Assembly: GCF_030269925.1 (NCBI RefSeq) | Contig: NC_085127.1 | Coordinates: 6,331,501 to 6,395,500, forward strand | From: Bombyx mori | Taxonomy: Eukaryota > Arthropoda > Insecta > Lepidoptera > Bombycidae | Direction of reading: 5' to 3' | DNA length: 64,000 nt | Part shown: positions 42,292 to 53,736 of the stretch, in pieces | How the letters are laid out: the number at the start of each line of letters is the position of its first letter | Numbering within the stretch: the first letter of the stretch is position 1 | Program-made: the position numbers and the translations under genes | Notes under the pieces: generated by a model | The model's database searches: none | The model's input: the letters and a program-made list of their open reading frames with translations, nothing else | Told to the model about the DNA's origin: nothing

Positions 42292-42772
42292 TAAAAAAAC
42301 AATGTGTTGTGTCGTGGAACACCGGATAGGAACGAAGTTCCTTATTATAAAAATATTAATTTTAAGTTCTATTCGAGGTATAACGGAAATAATTATTCGG
42401 CTATACATCTTTTATCATGATTTTTTATTGACAAAAAAAACTACTTTATAAAGTTATCAACTTTATTTTATTCACTTCTTCTTCATCGCTTTCTTCATTG
42501 CTGTAGGTCGTGTCCCTGAAACTTGACCGTGGCCTGTCTCGTGATCTCGTTTTATTCACAATGATTTATAAAAAATATATAATAATAATATACAAAGAAA
42601 CAGTTATTTATATTAATAATAATAATAACCGTCATCACGTAAACTATACATTAGACACTTGTATAGCCATAATACTAAGACTTATACATAAATAATAAAA
42701 ATCTTACGTTACGGACGTTTTTCCCGGTTAGGGTACCCCCGCATCGTCCCATAAGGAACTTCGTCCCAAGAA
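42292..42772 (+). mobile_element. Unassigned GGAACGAAGTTCC-type repeat, copy D
   Basis: Shared 5' (TGTGTTGTGTCGTGGAACAC, GGAACGAAGTTCC) and 3' (ATCTTACGTTACGGACGTTT ... GGAACTTCGTCCC) segments. The centre differs from copy C after ATTTTATTCAC. A 74-bp segment (42476-42549) is flanked by direct TTTTATTCAC repeats and absent from copy C. Confidence 0.75.
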
Positions 42773-43204
42773 AAAAATATAAATGTTTCTGAATTAAATA
42801 TTTAGATTTAAAGATATAATGATAAACATAATATTTTTCCTTGCAGATCTCCACACATACCTTTTGATACCACGACAGTTATAAATAGTGATAAGTTTGT
42901 ATAAAGTTGTGCGCGCCTTAAATCTGTCCCCGACACTCGAGCCACGCGTAAAGCCATCCTTCAACCGAGTTCCTGCAAGTTTTGCTTTTGAATTGCTGCT
43001 GAAGTGAAGTAGGCATTGATCGCGACTTTTTGTATCTATTTATTTTCGTTAGCCGAGTGTATGTTGAGTTTTAGATAGCTATCTTGAATATTATATTTCA
43101 ATGTAATGTTTGGTAGACAAGAGAGATTACGGCTCGTCCTATAGTGAATGATCATGGTTGATCGTTGAAGGTAGCATTGCTAAGGGCACAGCTAAGCTAA
43201 TGCT
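42773..43204. other. Unassigned sequence
   Basis: No recognised feature; includes the left target copy of the next insertion from 43205. Confidence 0.35.
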
Positions 43205-43218
43205 CACCGTAGATACTC

Positions 43219-43608
43219 TTTTTTTTTTTCGGGCCGGGGCCGAACCTCCTACGAAGTCCCCGGGCCTAGGGGGTGCGCGGGGTATGCGGGACTTTACGAT
43301 TTGCAAGGTGTTGGGAGCAGACCGCGGGCCCAAGGAATTTTAGGGCCCTACTCAGTAAGTGACTCCCTTGCACTCTTATAACCGACGTCCGATCTCCGTC
43401 TGGGGTCAAAACCTGGTCAGAGTAGGGGGGTTCCCGCGGTCAACACTACAACCAGACACGCGGTGCCACCCCGAGGACGCCCGACCGACGGGTCGTCGAG
43501 GCGATAGTCGACGACCAACGACGTCGGTCTCCGCGGTACCGCGGCCCTACCAGGCCGCCCGGGCGATTCCGCTGGTGTTCCGGGATACCCCGCGGGGCCA
43601 GAACCAGC
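43219..43608 (-). mobile_element. GC-rich 5'-truncated non-LTR retrotransposon 3' end
   Basis: A 390-bp GC-rich segment starting with a T-run (poly(A) on the minus strand). It is flanked by a perfect 14-bp direct repeat CACCGTAGATACTC at 43205-43218 and 43609-43622. On the minus strand the sequence before the poly(A) is CCCGGGGACTTCGTAGGAGG then TTCGGCCCCGGCCCG. Composition recalls R1-clade 3' UTRs, but the family is not confirmed. No RT portion is included. Confidence 0.8.
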
Positions 43609-43667
43609 CACCGTAGATACTCCGGTCTATCTTAGTTTGAAGAAAGTCACGCTCAAAAAACATCGTG

Positions 43668-44185
43668 TAGTGAATTTCTTTCCATAGCCGAATGGTACGT
43701 GGCAAATAGAGTTATCTCAAAACGCAGCGGCTCTGAGTAGTATGGATGAACTCTGCTCCGGTAGCAAAAGGTGCAAAAAGAGATGAAGAGATTCTCTCAA
43801 ATAAGTCATCAGAGCACTTCCCATTTAAATTACAGTACAAAACACAGATAGAACTGATTTCAAATGATCCACGAGAAAGGGATTATCGACAATATTATTA
43901 TTATTATTATTATTATTAATACTTTATTTCAGTTTTTTTTTAAACCATAACATTTTGAACTTAATCTAACACATAACTATCATTATATACATTTTATACC
44001 ATTACATTTATTTTATTTTATTTTATTTTTTTCTCCTTCTAAGTGCCTACTGCAAAGGCTATTGATCAGCAGTCCCTCGATCTTACTCGATATGATTCTC
44101 AAAAGACTGTTGCTACTGTCACGAACTCGAACAATACATATGGCCTTCTTCTTTATGGAGTCAAATCGAAGTAATAAAAGAATAG
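43668..44185 (-). mobile_element. CR1/Jockey-like LINE fragment interrupted by another insertion
   Basis: 43668-43893 and 44145-44185 align in order with 2200-2535 of the relic near 2 kb (TTCCATAGCCGAATGGTACG, GGATTATCGACAAT, then GGCCTTCTTCTTTATGGAGT). Degraded. The gap between them is the insertion at 43894-44144. Confidence 0.75.
43894..44144 (-). mobile_element. (TAA)n-tailed LINE 3' end inserted in the LINE fragment
   Basis: Begins with (ATT)n, then a body which on the minus strand ends TGAAATAAAGTATTAATAAT. ACAAT occurs at both junctions as a possible short target duplication. TAA-repeat tails occur in I-type and Dong-type LINEs; the family is not resolved. Confidence 0.55.
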
Positions 44186-44547
44186 ACACGAGTTTCTCAG
44201 CTTATCCATGATTTAAAAAAAGTCGAATAATATACACGTTGTGTAGGTATTTGATACCGAGAACCACGTTTTCAGGAGGGGCACGTGTTACTAACGCCCT
44301 AATTACTGAAACTGAAATATAACAGGATTTCGTGGTAAAGGTGTGAAAAATAATACTTTAGTATTATTGTATTATGAACTGGCACGTGTAACTTCTCGTT
44401 ATTCTGCTTATTTGTGCTCCGAATTTAGACTTGAACCTCATTTAGAGGCAATCGAGGCGGCTGGAGGGATCCAGATCTAGAAGTCTATGAGCTCCTGTGA
44501 ACTCTTAAAACAGCTATAAATAATATCTTAATAATAAATGGATAAAT
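44186..44547. other. Unassigned sequence
   Basis: No recognised feature. Confidence 0.35.
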
Positions 44548-44952
44548 TGTCATCGTGGCCTAAAGGATAAGACTCCCGGTGCATTCGTATGTAGCGATGC
44601 ATCGGTGTTCGACTCCCGCCAGCAGGTACCAATATTTCCAATGAAATAGGTACTTAACAAATGTTCAACATTGACTTCCACAGTGAAGAAATAACCTCGT
44701 GTAATAAAAATCAAACCCGCAAAATTATAATTTGCGTAATTACTGGTGGTAGGACGTTCTAGTAGGTGGTACGGCGTTTCGGTTTAAATGATAGGTCAGC
44801 CGTTGTACTGTAAAAACTAAGATTTTTGAACTCATATCATGCCTCAAGGTGGGTGGTGCGAATTTACGTTGTCGGTGTCTATGGGCTCCAGTTTACCACT
44901 TAAAAAACCATATGGGCCGCCAGTTCGTCAACGCATTTATGCAATAAAAATA
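44548..44952 (+). mobile_element. Bm1 SINE, full length with tRNA-like head
   Basis: The head has TCGTGGCCTAAAGGATAAGA (A-box region) and GGTGTTCGACTCCCGCC (B-box region). The middle AACAAATGTTCAACATTGAC and AAACCCGCAAAATTATAATT follow, then the body. Part of the body is deleted after GGTGGTAGGACG. Ends CAATAAAAATAATAATAATA. Confidence 0.88.
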
Positions 44953-45228
44953 ATAATAATAATAATTTTGTTCGTAAGTTTTCAATGTACGCACATAAAT
45001 AAGGTTTTCTGTTTATTTTTAAAAGAAACGAATACACATAGCTACCGAAAACAGGACTCGATTTCGGTTCACAGATTTCGGGAACGAAGTTAGTTTATTT
45101 GTTTCCGTCTGCCGCGTATGAAAATTTGAACAGTGCCTTTCGCCGACAGAAATCTTGAAATGAGTGACACCGTTTAATAGCTGTAATTGGAGGTTTGAAA
45201 TATTTCTCGCTGGAATTTGATGAGGGAG

Positions 45229-45665
45229 TGGCTTTTTTCCCCTCCCTATTCTAGTAACATCGAGGGATTATACTCGATTCACAAAATTAGTACGTGTAGC
45301 TCACGGGGCTCAAATCGGATGACGTTGCTAACACTAACCCCAGCAAGAGCAGTGCTTCGAAGAATCTACCACAGGATCGGAAACGCGTCCCACTGAGAAG
45401 ATCTGGCGAGAAACTCAGTGGGCTGTATCTGTGGGTTAATTTACCCGCCGAACCCTTCGTTGTAAGCGACGGGCTCGACGACCAGTGCAGTGAACCAGTG
45501 CTTGAGGTAACTAAAAGCACCGTTAGTGGATCGAGAGGATCCTAAATGATGTGTTTAGGGCGACTGATGTCGACTCTAGATAGTTACTGATGGACTCGAG
45601 GTCCAAGTCGTCGTGGAGATCCACGTTCCTTACGTACCACGGAGAGAGTGGCGTTAACATAGGCT
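45229..45665 (-). mobile_element. L1Bm/BMC1-type LINE 3' end reaching into ORF2
   Basis: The longest truncated copy. The minus strand runs from coding sequence RNVDLHDDLDLESISNYLES through the ORF2 end and 3' UTR hairpin CCCACTGAG/CTCAGTGGG to a T-run. The coding part is missing about 0.1 kb compared with the 28 kb element. Confidence 0.88.
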
Positions 45666-45930
45666 CATGGTAATATCGATATTGGAATATCGATGTTAGG
45701 ATATTATATTTATATAATATTGGGATATCGATGTTGAAATTAACGAAAGAGGAAAGTGACGCCGATGATGCAGTATCTGTAAACTGAGGACACGAGTCAC
45801 ATAGTAACTTCTGTTTTAAGTGACAGACTTGCACTACAGTGGACTAAACGGGCTTAGTGATGCGGACTTCGACGATTCTAGGAGTGACTATAATTATTTA
45901 AAAAATGATTGGGTTTGAATCCAATAACTT

Positions 45931-46058
45931 TTTTTTATTATCCTTGTAGACAGACGAGGATACGGCCCACCTGATGGTGAGTTGTTACCGTCGCCCATGG
46001 ACTTCAGCAATGCCAGGGGCAGAGCCAAGCCGTTGCCTACCGCAATATATTCAATATA
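45931..46058 (-). mobile_element. 3' tail of the CR1/Jockey-like LINE family
   Basis: T-run, CCCACCTGATGGTGAGTTGT, CCATGGACTTCAGCAATGCC and GGGGCAGAGCCAAGCCGTTG, as in the 2 kb relic. Confidence 0.85.
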
Positions 46059-46740
46059 TAAATTCAGAAATCATTAGCTTAGTCACGGCGTATCTAACAT
46101 TTACTTATTTATTGTATTGATGGGTGTATGATATCACAAATCACCTTATGTAAGCCCATGGACATCAGAATGTAATGTCTCTGGATTCGGGTAACGAGTT
46201 CGTGCCAGACAAACCGTACTCGCTTGAAATATAATATGTAATGAACATAATATATAATATGTAATGTAATGAACAAATATAATTAAATAAGAAACTAAAA
46301 CATTGATATTCCTTGAAATCGCATTATCTAGGCATTCAAGATGTCGTTACAATTTATACGCATTTATTTCTGTGAACCTAATTATTCATGCTGACATTCT
46401 AAGTAATTTACTTACGAATCATTTGTTAACTATAAAAATATGGGACAAAAGTGGCCAAAGGCATTACAGACCCTTGTGGTAACAGAAAATGCTCTTATCC
46501 TTACTAAATATAAGGCGTTATTCCTAACGATAAAAGAGGTACATGAGAAGCCACTCGCTGGTCTGATATTAATTTACTTTAGTCGATATCAAACTTTTTC
46601 TTTCACAGGCAATAAGATTCATTTTTGATGTCTGCCAGAAGATACATTAAATATAAACTTATTATAGCTACTCATTTAATTATTACAGTTTTGTATGTAT
46701 TTATTTTTACTTGATTATGTAGAAAAATATGTATGAATCT
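46059..46740. other. Unassigned sequence
   Basis: 46105-46180 is faintly Bm1-like on the minus strand (GATGGGTGTATGATATCACA, CCCATGGACATC) but too decayed to call. Confidence 0.3.
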
Positions 46741-46990
46741 ATTACTGATGGCAGGACGTCTAGGTAGGCACCACCACTCTGCCTATTTCGGCCGCAAAGC
46801 AGTAATTAATGGGTTTGGTTTGAAGGGTGAGGGAGCCGTACCGTAAAACTGAGACTTAGAAATCATGTCTTAATGTACGTGACGGCATTTACGTTTTTGA
46901 TATCTACATATGTTGTTGATATGATGCTCCGATAACCACTTAACACCAGGTGGGCCTTGGATCCGTCCACCAATCTAAGAAGTAAAAAAT
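46741..46990 (+). mobile_element. Bm1 SINE, diverged
   Basis: GATGGCAGGACGTCTAGGTA, CTGCCTATTTCGGCCGC, GGTTTGAAGGGTGAGGGAGC and CACTTAACACCAGGTGGGCC. Several indels, so an old copy. Confidence 0.82.
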
Positions 46991-47105
46991 GTATGTACAA
47001 AGACGCGCTCAATTAATATTAATACGAATCAATAATTAATAATAATTTGTTTCTATTTTATGTATGTTATGTATATGCATATTTATTGTATTTAACTGGT
47101 TTTTT

Positions 47106-47345
47106 ACTAGGACCTCTTGTGAGTCCGCGCGGGTGGGTACCACCACCCTGCCTATTTCTGCCGTGAAGCAGTAATGCGTTTCGGTTTGAAGGGTGGGGCA
47201 GTTGTTGTAACTATACTTGAGATTAGAGAGAAGAATTTATATCTCAAGGTGGGTGGCGCATTTACGTTGTGGATATCTATGAGCTCCAGTAACCACTTAA
47301 CACCAGGTGGCTGTGAGCTCGTTCACAAATCTAAGCAATAATTTT
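47106..47345 (+). mobile_element. Bm1 SINE, 5'-truncated
   Basis: AGGACCTCTTGTGAGTCCGC to GAGCTCGTTCACAAATCTAA and a T/A-rich tail. Confidence 0.9.
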
Positions 47346-47394
47346 TTTTAATTAAACTAGATTAATAAACGGCCTAAACAAAAACATTCACATG

Positions 47395-47612
47395 GCATTC
47401 TGGCCTCAAACTAGGTTTTCTTGTACCAGATACCAGAAACCGATATATGGACATATTGTGTTAGAATATGCATACATATGTAGATATTAAAAAGCCGAGC
47501 ATTAAAAACACAAACCTTTTAATTGCTGGAATTTTCTCCGAAGTGGGAATCGAATCCACTACCCTCGGCCTAGCAGTCAAAAGCACTAACTACTGAGCCA
47601 CAGACACATGTA
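47395..47612 (-). mobile_element. tRNA-derived SINE with tRNA-like head
   Basis: Minus-strand head: TGTGGCTCAGTAGTTAGTGC (A-box region) and GGATTCGATTCCCAC (B-box region). The body includes TACCAGATACCAGAAACC in reverse. Related in plan to 10800 and 33785. Confidence 0.6.
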
Positions 47613-49348
47613 ATTTCACGACTTGCTAACGCTTGATATTGTATTGGCTATGTTCCAGGCATTGCTGATATTACTAAGCCACCAGTGGCCACGGTACAGA
47701 TAAGTTTCCTGGGATTGTCCTGTAGGCAAATTCTCAAAGCTTAACAGTACTGGTACCCATGGCGCAAATTGGAATAAAATCTACCGTTGCTCCAATTATC
47801 TTAAAGATTATCAACTGGAATTTCGCTTAGATTCTCCTAATTGCACGTAGGGCATACGTTTATATTAATGACAATGTTCCGCCTAGCTTAAATCTCTTTA
47901 CACCTCTTGGCTTCAAGCCAAGGGTTACACAATATGTTCCCAGAGGAAATCCGCAAGCTAGTCCCTTAATTTTTGCAGAGTATTTTTTGCAAAAGTTTTG
48001 CTTGCGTGAAAGGGATTGTTTGAGAATTGTATTTTTAACTATATCGTGAAAAGCTTAAATTAAACTGCAGATTTGAATATATTGCTTGTACTATATTATA
48101 ATAAAATTAATTATTCCAAGACAAAGGATTATACAGCCGTTAAGATAACAATTTGGTGATGCGGAGCCATAACATTTGTATGAAACTTAATTATAAGGAT
48201 TACGTTAAAGATGGAGATTAGTACTTCATTAGCTATTGTTAAGAGAAACTGGCCTAAGATTTTTTGGATTAGGCAATCTGCAAAAACTAGTACTCGACGA
48301 AATAAAGGCAATCAACTGACTTGATTTAGGCGTGGAGTCGAGACGATATAATCAATTCCAGATAAATCGCTCGGTCAGGGGATTCGATTCGATTATAATC
48401 GTCTTTCATCAACTGAACGCCATTTAAATTTAGTAAGCTCTGTGGAAAATTGTCGGTTCCGAATGCGGCCATCGATTTTCAAAGAAAAAACGATCCGATT
48501 ATCCTTGGACGCCTTGGCAAATGGATTATTCGGACCCAGGGCCCGTTGATCGCCGACCTTTTATTTGTCGAGTGAGAAACGAATTGCCACTCAGGACAAC
48601 AGTGGGTGCTGCTATTTATTTACGAATAGGACAGATACTGCTTTGGTAAGACTTATTTGTAATAAACGAGAGGGTATGCAACTTATAAGAACTTGCTAGG
48701 GTTGACATGAAACCATAATTTCTATTAACCGCATTCATTCTGCATTACCACATTTGATATATCTTGGATAAAAGTACACTCCAAATATGAGTATCGATGC
48801 AACAAATTGGACTAGTATTGAGTGTGACACACAATTCAAGCCGGCGAATCTAGGAACTTTAAATTTAGAATTGATCCCTTCAAACATGTCTAGTATTTGA
48901 TGATTAGTACAATACGTATTAAAGATATAACATGTTTTCTGAAAACCACAATAAGTTAATTATTTCAATGTGTTTTTTAAATTTCAAAACGAATTGCACA
49001 AGTCTTAGTTTTGTTTTATCAGCGTATAATTTACAAACGCTAGTGTATTTCCTAATTGTATCACAAACTCTTTGATCATTCCCTGACATCCCTTGTTGTC
49101 TCGTCTTATTGCGGAACAATGGGGCGGAGTAAAGTGGCCAGCTTGCAGTCATGAATAAATGCACGAATTCGTATTTTGTGTACGCAACGTTGCGCTTGCG
49201 GAACAAACATCTGTTATGAAAACGTCGAGCCATGTTTGATGAAGACCCGTTAAAACGAAAGGCTTACGTTGAAAACAGTCGTATTTCTTGGGATTTCACT
49301 TCAAATGTCGTGTTTGTTTTTTGATCGGGGTATTATTTCAGTAACGTA
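47613..49348. other. Mostly unassigned; possible RT scrap at 47880-47990
   Basis: One plus-strand frame reads GFKPRVTQYVPRGNPQASPL then IFAE, resembling the G-V-P-Q-G-x-x-L-S-P-L-L-F motif of LINE reverse transcriptases with an extra codon. No flanking RT motif supports it. The rest holds no recognised feature. Confidence 0.25.
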
Positions 49349-50637
49349 CTAGGGGGGACCAAAAAGTAGTTAAAATGAGATAGAATATAATGACTATTGA
49401 TAACTTAATAATTTATTTTTCTACATAGTCTCCGAGTCTCTCTACGCAGCGAGTCCAGCGCTTTTCCAAGGCTTCAATCCCTCTATAAAAAGTTTTGTCT
49501 TGGTCCTGCAAAAAGCTCTCCACTGCATACATCACCTCGTTATCGTCTTCGTAGCTGTTTTCCCATAAGTATTCTTTCAATTTGGGAAACACATAAAAAT
49601 TGCTAGGCGCCAGATCTGGTGAATAAACTCTGTGGGGGTGGTAAACCAATTCGAAGCCAGCTTGCTGAATGGCCATCGTAACTGCCAACCGGTGCGCGGG
49701 TGCGTTGTCGTGATGAAACAGCACGCCCCTTCCAAGTTTCCTTCTCCTTGTCTCTTTGATGGCATTCCTCAACTTGGGAATTAAAGCTGCATAAAATTAG
49801 CCTGTAATAGTGGTTACACGCTCCAATTAATCAATCAACAATATCCCTTCTGAGTCCCAAAATATTGAGGCCAAAACCTTGCTAGCCGATGCCACGGCAC
49901 GAAACTTCTTCGGGCTTGGTGATGATGGCCGTTTCCATTGCGAAGATTGCTGTTTGGTCTGGGGATCAAAATGATGGACCCATGTTTCGTTCATTGTTAT
50001 GAAATAAGACAAAAAAAATTTAGAAAATTCTTGAAAATTGTCCAACAATGTCTTCGAAATGTCAAGTCGATTGTGTTTCTGACTGTGAGTTATCGTTCTC
50101 GGCACCCATCTTGCGAAGACTTTTCTCATATTCTAAGATTGTTTCAATATTAATTGAATACTTCCATATGAAATGCCCGTTTCTTGAATTAAGTATCGGA
50201 TGGTAAGTCTTCGATTGCTCAATAGAATTTTCACGACTATCGCAACATTTCTTTGGATGACTCACGTCGATGGACGGCCGCAACGATGTTCGTCTTTCGT
50301 GCTCGTTTTCCCTACTCGAAATTAAGAAGCCTACCTTGCGACAGAATACGGCGGAGCAGACTCTCCTAATGTTGCCTCCAAATCGCAATGAATCTCTTGC
50401 GTCGTTCACTTTTTTAAGCAGAGGTATTTAATAACGGCTCGCACTTCGTTTTTCTCCATTTTCGAGAACGCGTTCCGACACGAAGCAAACAAATGTCTTT
50501 CAGAAAAAAAAAAACAAAATAGAATCGAAGATTTTTTTCTTTATTAATATTACAAATATATATCTGTGCTATGCCTGCAAGTATTTTTTTTCTTACCAAG
50601 GAGTATGTCGTTCTCACTAGTTTTTGATCCTACCTCG
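49349..50637 (-). mobile_element. mariner-type DNA transposon, inactive
   Basis: 1289 bp bounded by imperfect inverted repeats: left CTAGGGGGGACCAAAAAGTA, right (inverted) CGAGGTAGGATCAAAAACTA. TA dinucleotides lie on both sides (49347-49348 and 50638-50639). Size and TA target fit mariner. The transposase inside is broken. Confidence 0.85.
49413..50460 (-). pseudogene. mariner transposase pseudogene
   Basis: Begins at 50460 (MEKNEVRAVIKYLCLKK, then a stop). It continues in other frames with NDARDSLRFGG, RKVFARWVPRTITHSQKHNR, the catalytic region MNETWVHHFDPQTKQQSSQW, and the 3' third FHHDNAPAHRLAVTMAIQQA, YSPDLAPSNFYVFPKLKEYL and EKRWTRCVERLGDYVEK. Several frameshifts separate these parts. 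The third catalytic Asp, normally in LAPSD, is Asn here, and two extra residues precede YSPD. Non-functional; it would have cut and pasted the element at TA sites. Confidence 0.88.
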
Positions 50638-53056
50638 TAATCTCAACTGGTCATAAATACGCATAGTAGCAGTTTTACGGGTGAACTATTCTTAGATTCT
50701 TAATATTAGAAGTTTCAAAAAAGAAAATATAATAACACAAGTATTCATGTTTCGAAGTAATGGAGACACATCACACCATTATTTTGGTATACTTTGAAAA
50801 ATTTTGCTTTATCTGTTTTAATACGGCTGCGTTGTATGTAACATAAATTCTTGAGACATAAACAATAGATAAGCCGGTAAAAGTGACGAGTCTGTGGCGA
50901 TTAAAAGAGCCACTACCACATATAGGTAAAAAGATTTCAACCTATTTGAAGGAAGTAGAAAAAGAAAAGAAATAATGACAGCTGACAGTGTCAAAAAGAA
51001 GGAATAAGAAACAAAACATGTAAAAAGCTTGTATTAAAACTGATTGAGAAATTAAAGAGACCCTGAAATGACCCTGAATTATATTCTGTGATCGGATTAA
51101 ATACATTCATATTATGTTCGTTTTGAAACCGAACGACTGTAGTTCAGTTTAGTCTGGTCTAGTTTGTGTCGTATACGAATTACTAACAAAAAATATTCAT
51201 AAAAAACCGTATTACTTCCACTGCCAACCCCGAACGGAATCAAAGCCTTTTCACTATTTGTAGATTTGTTTGTATCAATCCAAAACAAACTATTACTAAT
51301 ATTGGTACAGCGTTTCAGGGAAGAGAAATAGGTAATGTTATTGGCAGCCGCGTTTTATTAGGGTTATGTATCTTACTGGTTTCGGTATTTTAAGTTGTAT
51401 CAGGTTCTGTTGTTGTCTTTTAGCGATCACTGATTGTAGACAATTGGGTTACGAGAGCTACCCCATAATCGAAACGAGCATTGTGGTATGGTAAAATCTA
51501 GTGCTTAAGGACAGAATGATTAGTTTTTACATAATCGTAAAATTTTATTAATGAAATGTAATTTTAAGTAAGATTACTAGGCATTGTGTAATTACCACTT
51601 ATAATACTCCTGCGGTGCATTGAATAAAGGCAATATAAGACATTTTACGAATACTATAGATGATATTATATACAATGATATATACATAATTGAAGAATCT
51701 TCAGTAATAGTGTTAACAACGAGAAATACTTGGAGATATCAATTTATGTAAGGAAATACCTTTTTTTTTGGTAAAACTGATGTTCTAACACTGTAACGTA
51801 TTTCTATCAATAAGACATTAAACTAAAAGAGCAATTTTAGGTCTTTATAATCAATTCCCTCAAGGAAACATTACGTAATATTTCATTTTATGCCAATGTT
51901 TGACGTTTCCATTTCAAACACTAGACCACTAATTATTTTCGGAGAACCTTTTCATATTCCCCGTATTTCCCTGTGGATGTTGCGGTGGCGACAGCAATCC
52001 GTTGTGTGGATTGTAGGCTCGCTAATTGCTGACACTTTGCCTCCACTGACGGCAACATTGTTCGCCCTAATAAAATACTACCATTTTACGGGCAATTGTT
52101 CAAACGTTTTTTTTAATTCGTTTTTACAAAATCATATTATTATTTGTAGATTACCTCAACTATAATGTACTTCATTTGGTTTAAGTCGTGTGGTGTCTGT
52201 TTCCGGTTTCTAAGGCCCCCCGCCCTTAATTCTTTAGGCGTTATTCTATTGGATTGAGACGACAACTAACCAACGACCAATCTACTGTTAATCGCAAGCT
52301 GCCTATACCACGTTGTTCTCTTTCAGGGCTATGGAATATTATTGGCAACTTAGATAATTAGATAGATTAGACTTTGGAATCCAGCGTCAATGTCACTATC
52401 CACCGCGCGGAGGACAGAAGTGAATGGAGGAACATAGTCCTAACAAAAGTGCTCAGTAAAGGTCACGACCCTCAGAACTGAGGAGTACGACGCACGGAGG
52501 AGGAGGAGAAGGAGATGATTGGTGATACCCGGGCAAGCTGTTAAGATGAAAGACAATCAAACGATTGGTTCTGTTTACGAGACAGTAATTGCGTTATATT
52601 AAAAGGAAAACGGATTTTTCAGAACAACATTTCACTGGACGGTGTGCTTATCTCCGTAATGCCCGTTGCCTGAATAATGAATGATAATTATATTTTTATC
52701 CCGCCACAGTGAAGTCAAAGGAAGGGCTTTATATCAATTACGGAGGGTCCATAAAGGAGAATCATAATCTCAGTCGCCTTAATTGGGTAGTAAATAGACC
52801 GAAATGTTTAATTAAGGGGATAAAGTGAATGTCTGTGAAATAAATAATTAGGCATGGATATAGAAAGTGTAGCACGAGAAGCTTAAATTTTCAACAAGCC
52901 ATTATGTAACTAGCCGTGTTGCAAGTCCATGCAAGTCAAATTATAGCCGCTTCCTCTTATTTTACAATGGTGAGTTTACAGTGTTCAGTTTCGATGATAA
53001 TGTCCATGTTTTTTATCCGATAACTAACAGGGAGGGAGAGGGATAATATAAGGGAA
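50638..53056. other. Long unassigned stretch
   Basis: The longest segment without recognised repeats. It is AT-rich, with a 91-codon ORF at 51890-52165 and a GGAGGAGGAGAAGG run at 52497. If a host gene's intron or regulatory DNA lies in this window, this is the best candidate, but no exon is supported. Confidence 0.3.
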
Positions 53057-53226
53057 AACAAAATTGTTATTTTTATTTAATTCCGAGCATTTTCATTGTT
53101 ATCTACCTTTTAAACCTTCTCTGGACTTCCACAAAAAAATTTTTACCAAAATTAGCCAATTCGGTCCAGCCGTTCTCGAGTTTTAGCGAGACTAACGAAC
53201 AGCAATTAATTTTTATATATATCAGA
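53057..53226 (-). mobile_element. Helitron-like element fragment
   Basis: Minus-strand version of the 36349 family: AGACTAACGAACAGCAATTA, CCTTTTAAACCTTCTCTGGA and TTTAATTCCGAGCATTTTCA. The 3' half with the CTAG end is missing. Confidence 0.8.
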
Positions 53227-53736
53227 TAATGACCTTGAACTGACATCAAGGATTAGTTTGAGATAAAGGAACTCTTCAATCGTAAACAGCACAGACACGA
53301 AAATTTATGTTCGTATTTTATTATGATAGCTGTCTTCAAGTATTACTATGACGCGGTTGCGGCACTTAGGGTTGCGTTCTCAACAAACCACTTCTGAACA
53401 GTTAACATCACAGACATGGATGATTTACAGAACTAGAAGAACACAATCGATCATGATACTCCAGTGATTGCTTTTTTTTAATACAAAACTATTCCTCAAT
53501 TAAATTCGGACGTCGCTATCAGTGGTGTACAACTCAAGTCATAGCAAAAATTTCATTTTCACACGCTTGTATGTATGTTTGTAACTGACTCCTTTAGACG
53601 CGATTTTGATCCACTTTAAACGGCCAGATTTCATTCAAACTTTGTAGATTTATCGAGGACCGATGACAATTCAATATTTAAAAAAAACAGAAAAAAAAAC
53701 ATTGAAAAAATTGAAATTCAACTAGAAAATCAAAAA
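53227..53736. other. Unassigned sequence
   Basis: Leads into the foldback; no gene or repeat recognised. Confidence 0.3.

Noticed and set aside
43139..43616. Overlapping GC-rich ORFs of 61-85 codons on both strands
   Set aside because: All lie within the 390-bp GC-rich LINE tail and are compositional artefacts.
47880..47990. Reverse transcriptase active-region scrap
   Set aside because: Only one motif-like segment with an extra codon and no neighbouring RT motifs, so it is mentioned as a possibility only.
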